Source of the DNA: Abiotrophia sp938010525
GTDB lineage: Bacteria; Bacillota; Bacilli; Lactobacillales; Aerococcaceae
NCBI RefSeq assembly: GCF_938010525.1
Contig: NZ_CALLVK010000021.1
Coordinates: 62,001 to 126,000 of the forward strand
Length of the DNA stretch: 64,000 nucleotides
Reading direction: 5' to 3'
Positions 16,371-25,332 of this stretch are shown piece after piece (within the stretch, counting starts at the first letter, position 1; each line of letters starts with the position of its first letter). The notes beneath the pieces are model-generated. The model was given only the letters and a program-made list of their open reading frames with translations, was not told the origin of the DNA and did not search any database. The translations under genes and the position numbers were made by a program.

Positions 16371-16880
16371 ATGGAAAATCTCTTATGGTTATTTCCTGTC
16401 ATTTTTATGCTACACGAGATGGAAGAAATCATCGGCTTTGGTCCATGGTTGGACAAAAATCAAGCGATTATAAATAAGTACCCGAGAATTGCAGCTAGCT
16501 ACGAACACTTTTCCCCCTCAGGCTTTGCTCTGGCAGTATTAGAGGAGTATCTACTAGTCATTATCATCACCGGCGCTAGCCTGTATTTTGCTAACTATCT
16601 AGTCTGGCTAGGGGCCCTCATAGCCTTCTGCCTCCACTTGATTATCCACCTTATCCAAAGTATCCTCATTAGGAAATACATCCCTGCCCTGGCTAGCAGC
16701 CTAGTGCTGCTCCCCCCAAGTATCCTGATTATCAAACGAGCCATTGCCATGACTTCATACAGCCTGACTAGTCTACTTATCTCGACTTTGCTATGTGTGA
16801 TTCTGATGGTAGTCAATCTGGCTTTTGCCCATAAATTGATGCGGTTAGTGACGAAAACCATTAAATCTCAGAAAGCCTAG
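16371..16880 (+). CDS. HXXEE-domain membrane protein
   Basis: This protein of about 169 residues has several hydrophobic helices and the HEMEE motif at residues 15-19, which defines the HXXEE family of predicted membrane enzymes of unknown function. I chose the ATG at 16371 because AGGAGAGGA lies about 10 nt upstream and the conserved domain begins right there; an upstream in-frame ATG at 16305 has no such site. It is transcribed alone, opposite to the surrounding genes, and converges on the lipid operon with a shared terminator between them. Confidence 0.8.
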   Translation: MENLLWLFPVIFMLHEMEEIIGFGPWLDKNQAIINKYPRIAASYEHFSPSGFALAVLEEYLLVIIITGASLYFANYLVWLGALIAFCLHLIIHLIQSILIRKYIPALASSLVLLPPSILIIKRAIAMTSYSLTSLLISTLLCVILMVVNLAFAHKLMRLVTKTIKSQKA

Positions 16881-16899
16881 TCCCCTATTTAAGACCATA

Positions 16900-16936
16900 T
16901 AAAAAGCTCGCACTTATCGCAAGTGCGAGCTTTTTT
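16900..16936. terminator. Bidirectional terminator between HXXEE gene and lipid operon
   Basis: A stem of ten base pairs (AGCTCGCACTT/AAGTGCGAGCT) has A-rich sequence on one side and T-rich on the other, so it can stop both converging units. It overlaps the last codon of the GNAT-like gene. Confidence 0.9.
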
Positions 16937-18002
16937 ATAGTAAGAGTTGATAGAGTCCATAAGTATGGCTAGTTCCCTGTAAGTCAGCAGCATAGTGACG
17001 TGTCAGTGTATGCTGATGTATTAAGGCTCCAACAGCAGAAGCTCCTCTGGCTTGAGCCTCCTTAAAAATTGGGTAGCTCAGCGCTGACCCCAAACCCAAA
17101 TACTGCGGATCCACTCCTAGGTAGAGTATGATGTAGCGTTTGGCTCGATGCTTAATCCAAAATAATTTGGCTAAAGTAAATAAATCTAACTTTTGATAAA
17201 CCAAGGCTCCATAGTCTGGCATGGTAATCAAAAAACCCACTAGCTTATCCTCCTGATAGGCCAACTTAACCATAGAAAAATCCAAAATATAACGATACTT
17301 CTCGAAAATAGCACTAAATTGTGCCCCTTGCAAGGAACGGTAAATAGGAAAATCTCGGTAAAGTCGATTCAAGAGTTCAAAGACTTGTAAGGACACCTTA
17401 GTCCAATCCGACTTGTGGGGGGATCGAATCTTAATCCCTGCTGCTAAGGCAGCCTCATAACGCTTAGCTAGTTTGGCTTCCTGGGTAGTGGGACTTACCT
17501 TAGGATAGAAATTAGACAGGTAGCTTTCGGTTAGTTTGAATCCCGCTGCCTCCCAGAGCTTGGGGTAATAAGCCGGCTGATGGGGCTCGCCAGTAAAAGG
17601 TAAGTCCTCATGGCCAGATAGCTGCATGCGATAGCCCAACCAAAAACTAGCCTGAACGGGGCCAATGAGTTTTTCAGCCCCTAAGTTGCGGGCCTGTTCA
17701 GCTATGTAAGCTATAAACTGCTTGGCCATGCCCACATCATCTAAGGACTCAAAATAGCCTAAGAAGCAAGTGCCATCGACTGGATAATAAGTCAGCAAGC
17801 CTCGAATCTGAACTTGCTGGTCTTGGTAACCGACAAAGGCTCTCACTTCTATTTCCGGGCTAAGTGGATGGGTCCCACTAATCAGACTTGCTTCCTCTTC
17901 AGGTGACTGCATTAAGTGCCCCTTGCCGTAAAGTTTCTGCGGCAAGGCTAGAAAGTCGACTAGTTCCGGCGAATGAGGCTGCACAGCTTTAATGGTCAGC
18001 AT
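16935..18002 (-). CDS. GNAT-like acyltransferase, last gene of lipid operon
   Basis: This 355-residue protein resembles the GNAT-type predicted acyltransferases of the YghO-like group. Visible features are GPVQASFWLGYRMQLSG (about residues 119-135), YYPKLWEAAGF around 152-162, and a C-terminal acyl-CoA-binding-like region with VDPQYLGLGSALSYPIF. The fold call is from overall pattern, not from a strict motif. Its start overlaps the end of the preceding dikinase-like gene by 14 nt, so it belongs to the seven-gene operon. A role in acylating a lipid head group or precursor is possible but is inference; substrate unknown. Confidence 0.65.
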   Translation of the reverse strand: MLTIKAVQPHSPELVDFLALPQKLYGKGHLMQSPEEEASLISGTHPLSPEIEVRAFVGYQDQQVQIRGLLTYYPVDGTCFLGYFESLDDVGMAKQFIAYIAEQARNLGAEKLIGPVQASFWLGYRMQLSGHEDLPFTGEPHQPAYYPKLWEAAGFKLTESYLSNFYPKVSPTTQEAKLAKRYEAALAAGIKIRSPHKSDWTKVSLQVFELLNRLYRDFPIYRSLQGAQFSAIFEKYRYILDFSMVKLAYQEDKLVGFLITMPDYGALVYQKLDLFTLAKLFWIKHRAKRYIILYLGVDPQYLGLGSALSYPIFKEAQARGASAVGALIHQHTLTRHYAADLQGTSHTYGLYQLLL

Positions 18003-20463
18003 GGCCCGCCTCCTCTAAAATGGTCACTTGGCCGCTTAAGCCATCCATCTCAATCCAATCCCCACTTTTCATCAATTGCGTAGCACCCCGCACATTCACA
18101 ACTGATGGAATGCCTAGCTCACGCGAAATAATGGCTGTATGAGACAGGAGGGATCCCTGCTCAGCGATGACCCCTTGGGCTTGAGTTAAGAGATAGACCC
18201 ACCCTGGATCTGTCATTCTGGTCACCATAATCTTACCCTGAGCAGATTCAATGGCTTGAACATCGTCCACTACTAGCACTTGGCCCTTAACGCGACCAGG
18301 CGAGCAACCAATTCCTTGAAGGTGTTCTGCCCGACTCAATTGGCTACGTGCCTGCCCTGAAAATCGCACAAACTTCTCAAATACTTGACCCAAGAAGACA
18401 TAGCGGCTGAAGTTTGGTAAGGTCCTGTCACCCGCTAACTTAGCGCGTCTTTCTGCAATCAGGTCCGATACTGAGTGTGGCTGGCTGGCCAATTCAAAGA
18501 TTTCTTCCTTGGTCAGATAGAAGATGTCTTCTTCTGTCTCTAAATAGCCTTGCTTGGCAAGTTGCGCCCCAATGGCTCGGAAAATCATCCGCATCATCCC
18601 ATAAATCCGTGTCCGATTTAGCCTTGAGCTTTCTCGGTACTTTACGCCAGTCATAGCGCGACGGCGTAAAAAGCCCGTCCACCAACTTCTTGGTTGATTG
18701 CTTGCGGCATTTGAGGCTTTTAGGTCAGGAGCTTCTTGCTGGCACATTTGAACCAGCAAGGATAAGAGGCCTTGTGGATGGGTACGGAAGGTCGGTGTTT
18801 CTAGCTTCAGTTCTTCGGGTGCCCGGTCACCAAATTCTTGGATAAAATCCCGAATCTTGGTTACTAAGGGATCTTGTCGACTTAAAAAGTCTGCTGCATC
18901 TTCTTTTTCTAGTGCCTGGCGAAGAGCTTGGTTCTTGGGATCCTTGAGCTCCCCAACTAAGTCCTGAAGGGCTAGAGCCGGCCGCATACTTTCAATCTGT
19001 TCAATACCGGCGATTTCTGCCTGAATATCTTGCCCTTGACGCGACTTTTTCAATAAACCCGTATAGACGAAGGCATAAAGATCATTAATCAAGGTAATAT
19101 CCCAATGTGCTAGAATCTCATCCTTAAGCTGTACAACTAGAGCTGTCAGCTGCTCCAAATCAGCATCTGGCGAGAAGCGCTCTTGAAAGACTGCTTGAAT
19201 CCGGATGAATCCCTGTTCTAGCTGGGCCATTTGCTTAGGCGAGGTGAAAAACTCGCGCATAATTCGGCCCATAATCTTAAGTCGCTTCCAAGGCGAGAGA
19301 TGGACCGGCATGGCCGGCACTTCCGTCTCCCTCACGCCCAGCATATCTTGCCAGATAGGAATAATCTTTTTAGAGAAAGGCAACAATTGCAGAAGCTGGT
19401 ACCAACTTTGAATTTGATAGTAGACTCGACTATTGACTGGACAGAGCATATTCTGGAAGGTCGGCTCATAGGCAGCCAGTTCAGCTGCCCCCTTGCCCAC
19501 CAACCTTTGAGCCAAACCACGGAATATACTGGCATAGGCTTCTTGAATAAAACTGATAGTTAAGGGTGTAGAGAGACCTGGATAGCTCTCCACAATATTA
19601 CTATTATCCAGAATGATTTGCTTGCCTTGTGGCAAAGTAGTAATAGGACGTGCTTGTAAGATGTAGAGCCGGTCTCCTTGGAAGGTAAACTCCAAATCCA
19701 AATAGGGGCCAAAAAGCGCCATGGCTTGCTGGGCTAAGGATTCTAGGTCCCCTAATTGACTAGTTGTTAAACTTGGGGCCCCTGGCTCTTGTTCCGTATA
19801 GGATAGCTGATCTGCCGGATGATAGGTCACCATACTAGTAGGCACCTTATCTTCTACAATTTGATCACCTAATCCCTGGCCCACAACCACAATGTGTTCA
19901 TTAAGAATTCCCTTAGGGTTGGCTGTAAAATAAACACCTGATAAATCCCCCTTAATCATGACTTGAACCAGACAGTTCATCTGAGCTTCTGGCAGGCTAA
20001 TCCCTTGCTTGAAGAGATAGGCCAGAGCGGATACCTGATAGAGGGACAAGAAAGTACGCTCTAGAGACTGGGGTAAGTGGTCGATTGGGACATCTAGTTG
20101 GCTTTCAAATTGTCCGGCAAAAGATGAGACGGCACCATCTTCAATGCTAGCAGATGAACGAACTGCCAAACGCACCTGACCAGATGGAAAAGTTTGCTTG
20201 ACCCAGCTCAGCACAGGACTTAAATCTTCCTTAGCAAAAATCTCTGTGGCCCAAGCCAATAGTTCTTGACTCAGCTGATCCAAACTCAGATTACCCGCCT
20301 GATAGGCTGCTTCTTGACTAGCCAGAAAATCCATGCTGTCCGCTCGATCAAAACAGTCAAAGGCAAAGACCGCAAAACTAGGTACTGGTAGCCCCGCTTT
20401 GGTCATTTCCATGAGGTGGTAGGCTTTCCCTCCCACTTTCTGGAGATCATAGACTTGTTTCAT
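17989..20463 (-). CDS. Dikinase-like phosphotransferase 2 (ATP-grasp plus phospho-His domain)
   Basis: This 824-residue protein has the architecture of rifampin phosphotransferase. The N-terminal PPDK/PEP-synthase ATP-grasp domain shows VGGKAYHLMEM (10-20), VRSSASIEDG (101-110), SSFAGQFES (113-121) and LQARPITTLP. A helical middle region ends in EEDIFYLTKEEI. The C-terminal swivelling domain carries the phospho-accepting His in SHTAIISRELGIPSV (His about 775). The PEP/pyruvate barrel of true PEP synthase is absent, so it should pass an ATP phosphate through His to some other acceptor. It overlaps the UbiA gene by 1 nt and the GNAT-like gene by 14 nt. A lipid precursor as acceptor is inference; the paralogue at 22830 is clearly related but diverged. 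Confidence 0.85.
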   Translation of the reverse strand: MKQVYDLQKVGGKAYHLMEMTKAGLPVPSFAVFAFDCFDRADSMDFLASQEAAYQAGNLSLDQLSQELLAWATEIFAKEDLSPVLSWVKQTFPSGQVRLAVRSSASIEDGAVSSFAGQFESQLDVPIDHLPQSLERTFLSLYQVSALAYLFKQGISLPEAQMNCLVQVMIKGDLSGVYFTANPKGILNEHIVVVGQGLGDQIVEDKVPTSMVTYHPADQLSYTEQEPGAPSLTTSQLGDLESLAQQAMALFGPYLDLEFTFQGDRLYILQARPITTLPQGKQIILDNSNIVESYPGLSTPLTISFIQEAYASIFRGLAQRLVGKGAAELAAYEPTFQNMLCPVNSRVYYQIQSWYQLLQLLPFSKKIIPIWQDMLGVRETEVPAMPVHLSPWKRLKIMGRIMREFFTSPKQMAQLEQGFIRIQAVFQERFSPDADLEQLTALVVQLKDEILAHWDITLINDLYAFVYTGLLKKSRQGQDIQAEIAGIEQIESMRPALALQDLVGELKDPKNQALRQALEKEDAADFLSRQDPLVTKIRDFIQEFGDRAPEELKLETPTFRTHPQGLLSLLVQMCQQEAPDLKASNAASNQPRSWWTGFLRRRAMTGVKYRESSRLNRTRIYGMMRMIFRAIGAQLAKQGYLETEEDIFYLTKEEIFELASQPHSVSDLIAERRAKLAGDRTLPNFSRYVFLGQVFEKFVRFSGQARSQLSRAEHLQGIGCSPGRVKGQVLVVDDVQAIESAQGKIMVTRMTDPGWVYLLTQAQGVIAEQGSLLSHTAIISRELGIPSVVNVRGATQLMKSGDWIEMDGLSGQVTILEEAGHADH

Positions 20464-21371
20464 TAGAAGACTCCCATCAAGAGGTAGACAGCTACTGAGA
20501 CGACCATGGTGGTCTCAGTAATATAGGTATAACGCTCAACTCTTTCCCGGATATTGAAGAGGGTTGGGTCCTTAATGAACTGCTCAAACTGCACCGTCAT
20601 CCAGATAACATTAAGCACCAAGACCACGACCCCTACATGGGAAATATTCCAGAGCAGAAGGAAGTTGGTCATAATATCTAGAATGGTGACTACTTCGATG
20701 AAACGGGTAGCCTTCTTATAACCGAAGAGCTTGGAATAAGTTACATATTCTGTCTCATCTTTTGGTGCTCGAATCTTACGACAGACTTCCCAAATCAAGC
20801 TTGGGAAGTACATAGTGAAGGCCAAGAGAACGGTCGGGACTGATATTAGGGGCAGATTATACTTATAGCATACGAAGGAAATAGTATAGAGATTCAGAAT
20901 CATCATGACCGGATTATGGGTCACCAAGGCTAAAGGCAATGAGTTTTGAATTTTATCTCGCTTAAAGAACCAGAAAGACATCAAGGTTCCGTAGATATAG
21001 AGGAAGAGGAACCAAAAGATATTATTCATGAAGAAGATATTCAAAATAACAGAGACCGTGACGATAAAGGCTAAAGCGATAGCCAAGTCCTTTTTCTTGA
21101 CCCGTCCTGACGGCAAAGCCCGATGGGGGAAGAGTCGTTGATCGGTCTCATAGTCCTTGAAGTCATCTGCAATACGTAAAATCATTAAGAATACAAAAAT
21201 GGTGAAAATCCCAATCAATTCTTGATGGTTGAAATTAAAGTTGGTCACCCCGTCATTTAACAAGAGGACAAAGTAAATCTCGAAAAACATAATGGCTGCC
21301 ACGATAAAACGCGACCCCAGCGGAAACATTTCCTTATAATAAATCGCTAAACGCTTAAACATGTTTAACAC
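20463..21371 (-). CDS. UbiA-family prenyltransferase
   Basis: This 302-residue membrane protein has about eight or nine hydrophobic helices. The first aspartate-rich motif RIADDFKDYETD (Asp 69, 70, 73, 77) binds the magnesium-diphosphate of a prenyl donor in UbiA enzymes and is followed by FPHRALPSGRV, also typical. A second conserved loop has KDETEYVTYSKLFG. The family includes quinone, heme and archaeal ether-lipid prenyltransferases. Quinone genes are not seen beside it; instead it overlaps the decarboxylase gene by 17 nt and dikinase-like gene 2 by 1 nt. A role in attaching a prenyl chain to a glycerol or head-group acceptor is an inference from the operon. Confidence 0.85.
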   Translation of the reverse strand: MLNMFKRLAIYYKEMFPLGSRFIVAAIMFFEIYFVLLLNDGVTNFNFNHQELIGIFTIFVFLMILRIADDFKDYETDQRLFPHRALPSGRVKKKDLAIALAFIVTVSVILNIFFMNNIFWFLFLYIYGTLMSFWFFKRDKIQNSLPLALVTHNPVMMILNLYTISFVCYKYNLPLISVPTVLLAFTMYFPSLIWEVCRKIRAPKDETEYVTYSKLFGYKKATRFIEVVTILDIMTNFLLLWNISHVGVVVLVLNVIWMTVQFEQFIKDPTLFNIRERVERYTYITETTMVVSVAVYLLMGVF

Positions 21372-22218
21372 CTATCCTTTCACCCATTCTGACCTGGCTT
21401 TCGATACCTAAGTCTGAGTAATATCTAATATCTTGGTCCAGCTCAATACGATTGGCTGGATATAGTACGACGATAGTGGATCCACCTAAGCCAAAATAGC
21501 CCTTCTCCTGGCCTCTGACTAGGTAAGATTGATGATGGTTATAAATTCGACCGACTAGCAGTGCACCAATTTCCATCTGGAGAACTGGCCCCTCTTCTGT
21601 CTCAATCAGACAGTAATGCCGGCTATTCTCACGATAAATCAATCGCTGGGCTTGGGCTACTTCCCGCACACTATGCAACTTGCCCTTGATGCTTTTTTGA
21701 TGGGTAATCACCCCAGATTCAATGGCTAAATAGCGATGCACGTCTTCGACCCCTAGACGAAATACTAAGGCTAGCCCACCTTGAAAGGCCTGCGCTAGTT
21801 GGTCATCTTCCAATAACTCTGCCAAATCATAGCTTTGGCCCTTTAAGACCAAACTTAAGTCTTCATGAATATCAAAAACTTGTAATTTGGCGTCGGCTAC
21901 GGCCAATACTTGCCCTTCTGGACAGACAGGGCGTAAGTCTGGCTGAATTTTTCGCTGGAAAAAGGCTGCAAAGTGGGGATAGGTCCCCTCTTGGTAGTCA
22001 GCCAGAGACAGGTCATAGGTCTCTAGGAACTTTCTTACCTTAGCTTTTGACCAGGGCAAGTAATCACTTAGGGTCAGCAAATAGGAGATGCTAGGCCGTG
22101 TCAAGAGAGGGAGAAGCCATCGCCCCCATCTAGTCTGATAGAGGCGATTAACCAAGCCTTCTTGATAGACAGCAGGCTCTATGACCTGACCACTTTGACG
22201 CTGGTAAACCTTAACCAT
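21355..22218 (-). CDS. psd: Phosphatidylserine-decarboxylase-like proenzyme
   Basis: This 287-residue protein matches the PSD family, which decarboxylates phosphatidylserine to phosphatidylethanolamine through a self-made pyruvoyl group. The helical N-terminus is followed by FFQRKIQPDLRPV (about 86-98), as in known PSDs. The candidate Asp-His pair is Asp109 and His161 (VEDVHRYLAIESG). The self-cleavage site is GLGGST (243-248), cut before Ser247. Its start overlaps the phosphatidyltransferase gene by 8 nt, so product of one enzyme could feed the other. Such genes are uncommon in Lactobacillales. The true substrate could be a different serine lipid. Confidence 0.88.
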   Translation of the reverse strand: MVKVYQRQSGQVIEPAVYQEGLVNRLYQTRWGRWLLPLLTRPSISYLLTLSDYLPWSKAKVRKFLETYDLSLADYQEGTYPHFAAFFQRKIQPDLRPVCPEGQVLAVADAKLQVFDIHEDLSLVLKGQSYDLAELLEDDQLAQAFQGGLALVFRLGVEDVHRYLAIESGVITHQKSIKGKLHSVREVAQAQRLIYRENSRHYCLIETEEGPVLQMEIGALLVGRIYNHHQSYLVRGQEKGYFGLGGSTIVVLYPANRIELDQDIRYYSDLGIESQVRMGERIGVKHV

Positions 22219-22840
22219 AAGGCAAGACCCAAAGCCCGATTAAGCTAAGAATCGCTAATAAGGCAAAAGCCAGATAAGCCTTCTTGTTCGGCTTAGGAAC
22301 GGGCTGGTTCCAGACGAATAGGCCGCTTAAGAGTATGGCTAATCCCAACCAAAGCCAAGTATAGAATCCAGGAGCCAACCATTGACCTAACAGATAGCTT
22401 AAGGGAAAGCACAAGGCGCCATAAGTGACGGGAACCCCGACAAAATATTGCCCGCTCCCCTCATCATGCTTGGCCAAGCGATTAAAGTGCCCCAAGCGCG
22501 TCACAGCTGCTAGCACATAGATAATAGCAGGCAAGAGATTGGCAGGTCCAAGAGCTAGCTGTGACATGAGTAGAAAAGCTGGCAAGGCAGCAAAGCTAAT
22601 CATATCGCAGAGTGAATCAATTTCAATGCCAAAACGTTCCTGTTCTGGTGTCCGTGGTAAGCGTCTAGCCACTACACCGTCGAAGAGATCACAAATTCCA
22701 CTAAGGATAAAGGCCATCATGGCTAGCCGGACCTGCCCTTGTAAGGTCCAATAGATAGCTACTAAGGCAAAGGCCGCTCCCAAGTAAGTAAGTATGACCG
22801 ACTTATCATACTCTCCAATCAAATAGTTTTTAATCTTCAT
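22211..22840 (-). CDS. pssA: CDP-alcohol phosphatidyltransferase, PssA-like
   Basis: This 209-residue membrane enzyme has the full CDP-alcohol phosphotransferase signature: Asp51, Asp54-Gly55, Ala58-Arg59, Gly71, Asp75 and Asp79 (CDLFDGVVARR, then FGIEIDSLCDM). Six or so membrane helices follow. The family joins a CDP-activated lipid to an alcohol; the FGIEIDSLCDM form and the neighbouring decarboxylase favour serine as acceptor, so a phosphatidylserine-type synthase is likely. It overlaps dikinase-like gene 1 by 11 nt. Assignment to serine rests on context. Confidence 0.85.
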   Translation of the reverse strand: MKIKNYLIGEYDKSVILTYLGAAFALVAIYWTLQGQVRLAMMAFILSGICDLFDGVVARRLPRTPEQERFGIEIDSLCDMISFAALPAFLLMSQLALGPANLLPAIIYVLAAVTRLGHFNRLAKHDEGSGQYFVGVPVTYGALCFPLSYLLGQWLAPGFYTWLWLGLAILLSGLFVWNQPVPKPNKKAYLAFALLAILSLIGLWVLPYG

Positions 22841-25322
22841 GTAGATGAATCTTTCCTTTCTCTGCGTCTAGCGTGACTAGCATGCCCGTTTTGAGCCTCT
22901 TGCTTGCTTCTTGGACACAAACCAGTGCCGGAATACCACATTCACGGGCTACAATCGAGGCATGACAGAGTACCCCACCCGTCTCCGTAATCAGGCCTCC
23001 TAAGATGCCAAAGACATAGCTCCAACCCGTATCGGTATAAGCTGTCACTAAAATCTCACCCGGTTGAATGCTAGCTATATCTGCCAAGTCTAAAATCACG
23101 CGCACTCGCCCCGTGACCTGACCACTGCTAGCAGGCATGCCACTCAAGTAAGCTTCCCGACTGCCTTGTGGGAGCGGTTGGAAATTACCTTCTGTTAAGT
23201 CTCCTAGAGCCTGACTTTTATCATAGGACTGGCAATAATGGCGATCCTGTTTGACTAGTTGCTGTAGGTCAATACTTCTATCTTTGTCATTCATGAAGGC
23301 TAAGAGATCCCATTTGGTTAGATAGAAGATATCTTCCACTTGCTCTAAGTATCCTTGTTTAAGATAGGCTCGACCCAAAGCCAGACTGACTTGCCGAATC
23401 AGGTGGTAGGCATGAGTTGAGCAATCCTTAAACTCCTCTCGCCACCACAATAAGTGACGTAAGGAGTTCGCAATCTTCTTAATCTTGCGGCTTTGACGTC
23501 CTGTCAAGCCACTAGGTAGCTCTTGATTCTTGTGCTGTCTGACCAGAGACTTTTGCGCCTTATCATAATAAGCATCGTCAAGCACTAGGCGTTGGATTAG
23601 CGCTAAAATTTGTTCAGGTTCTTCCATGTAACTTGGTACCCTCAAGTCTAATTCTCGCCTTGAATGATGACCAAACTTAGCCATAAAACCAGCTAAGGCC
23701 TTAAAATCATCCCGCTGCCCTTCTTGCTGGGCAAGCTCTAATAAACCTGGCACTGTTTGCTGCATCCAATCGTTTTTTATCAGAGGCCGACTTCGAATCA
23801 TACTAGCTAAGGCTAGCATTTCTTCTAAGGGCTGGGTATGGGAAATATTACCTAGGTCTGCAATCAATTGAAAGAACTGGTCTTGGCTTAACCATTTGAG
23901 TAACCGCGTCTTTTGCATGGAGAGTTGAACCGTATTGATGTAGGCTTGCCAGAAATAAGTCTGCTCCGTTTTTCTGTAGCAGTCTAAGATAACTTGACGC
24001 CAGAGGGCCTCAACTTGTTCCAAGGGCGTCTCGTAACTTAACCCTGCAATCTCAGTCTCTAGCTGCTTAAAATTGTCCTGTAAGTTAGTTAAGTTTTCAG
24101 GGGCTGCTTTCATAAACTTTTTGGTAAGCCCTTGTGTCTTCCAAGCCACCTTGATGAAGCGTGTCAGAAGACCCAAACTTAACTGACTTAGGTGTCCTCT
24201 ACCCTCGTAATCCTTATTAACCCCTAGCTCATCATCGAAATCCCGTTCAATGTAACCAGGAATTTGCTGCATGGCTGCTTTTACTACCCCTAAATTCCAG
24301 TAGGGACGAGCATGATGCCGACGCATCAAGTCCGGCATAGGGCCACTAGGGGCTAAGTCAATGGCATCCAAGAAGCTCGACAAGGACTCTTGCCAAGCAT
24401 CAAAGTAGAGACTCCACATGAGATTAGGGCAGGATTGGGCTGCCACACCGCCATCGCGAAAATTAGCTGTCGTCCAACGTCCTTGGCTGACTCGAGTAGG
24501 CAGAGTCGTCATAGGGCGAGCCTGAACTAGATAGACTTGGTCACCGCAGGCACACCACTCGACATCCATTGGGCGACCAAAGTGGGCGCTAATAAGCATG
24601 GCTTGTTCATGAAGTCTGGCCAGTAGGGCTTGGGATAGACCACTGGCTACAGCTAGCTTCAAATCCGGTTCATACCAAGATAAGCTTAATCGCTTTGGAT
24701 TCACGCGTCCACTGACTAACTGCTCTCCCGCTCCAGCTACATATTCGATCAGCATCTCTTGGTCTTGGTTAGATTCAGGGTTCAAGGTGAAGTAGACCCC
24801 ACTATAATCAGGCTGACATTGCTCCTGGATTAAAATGGCTAAGCCAAAGTCCTGCCAGGATTGCTCTTGGCGATGCCAATAAGCAAGGGCTTGAGGTTTA
24901 AGTAATGACAAGATGCAAGCTTTAATCCCGGATGCAATTGATGACATAGTCTGGCAATCTGCTATCGAGTCATATTGACCGGCAAAAGAAGTCGTCGCCT
25001 GGTCCTCCAAGAGGGCACTACTGCGAACAATATAGGTCTTACCGTCCTCTATAAAATTCTCCAGAGCTACCTCTAGTTTAGCCGGAAGATTCTGACTTTC
25101 TAACCGTTCTTGTACCACTTTTCGATCTAACTTGAGCCACTTTTCCCAATCTAGTCCTGGGCTAGCTAATTCCGGCCAGCAATCAGCTAGCCAGGTCATA
25201 ACTTGCTCGGCTGATAGAATAAGTCCATTTGGTACTGGGAGATTGAGCTGCCTCAGATCCAAAAGATGATTAATTTTCCCCCCATAGCTTGGGGTCTGTT
25301 TGGCTTGATAGAGTGTATCCAT
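22830..25322 (-). CDS. Dikinase-like phosphotransferase 1 (ATP-grasp plus phospho-His domain)
   Basis: This 830-residue protein is the first of two dikinase-like proteins in the operon. The ATP-grasp domain shows YGGKINHLLDL (13-23), VRSSALLED (99-107), SFAGQYDS (112-119), VEWCACGDQVYLVQARPMTTL. The middle helical region ends with EDIFYLTKWDLLAF. The C-terminal swivelling domain has GGVLCHASIVARECGIPAL, with the phospho-His at about 787. Like rifampin phosphotransferase it lacks the PEP-binding barrel. It begins 10 nt after the CarS-like gene and its end overlaps the phosphatidyltransferase. Antibiotic phosphorylation is possible by homology, but two copies among lipid genes make a lipid-precursor acceptor more likely (inference). 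Confidence 0.85.
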   Translation of the reverse strand: MDTLYQAKQTPSYGGKINHLLDLRQLNLPVPNGLILSAEQVMTWLADCWPELASPGLDWEKWLKLDRKVVQERLESQNLPAKLEVALENFIEDGKTYIVRSSALLEDQATTSFAGQYDSIADCQTMSSIASGIKACILSLLKPQALAYWHRQEQSWQDFGLAILIQEQCQPDYSGVYFTLNPESNQDQEMLIEYVAGAGEQLVSGRVNPKRLSLSWYEPDLKLAVASGLSQALLARLHEQAMLISAHFGRPMDVEWCACGDQVYLVQARPMTTLPTRVSQGRWTTANFRDGGVAAQSCPNLMWSLYFDAWQESLSSFLDAIDLAPSGPMPDLMRRHHARPYWNLGVVKAAMQQIPGYIERDFDDELGVNKDYEGRGHLSQLSLGLLTRFIKVAWKTQGLTKKFMKAAPENLTNLQDNFKQLETEIAGLSYETPLEQVEALWRQVILDCYRKTEQTYFWQAYINTVQLSMQKTRLLKWLSQDQFFQLIADLGNISHTQPLEEMLALASMIRSRPLIKNDWMQQTVPGLLELAQQEGQRDDFKALAGFMAKFGHHSRRELDLRVPSYMEEPEQILALIQRLVLDDAYYDKAQKSLVRQHKNQELPSGLTGRQSRKIKKIANSLRHLLWWREEFKDCSTHAYHLIRQVSLALGRAYLKQGYLEQVEDIFYLTKWDLLAFMNDKDRSIDLQQLVKQDRHYCQSYDKSQALGDLTEGNFQPLPQGSREAYLSGMPASSGQVTGRVRVILDLADIASIQPGEILVTAYTDTGWSYVFGILGGLITETGGVLCHASIVARECGIPALVCVQEASKRLKTGMLVTLDAEKGKIHLHED

Positions 25323-25332
25323 CTTATTACTC

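Noticed and set aside
17989..25322. Annotating the two large proteins as phosphoenolpyruvate synthase or pyruvate phosphate dikinase
   Set aside because: They share the ATP-grasp and phospho-His domains, but the sequence ends with the His domain, so the PEP/pyruvate barrel needed for that reaction is missing.
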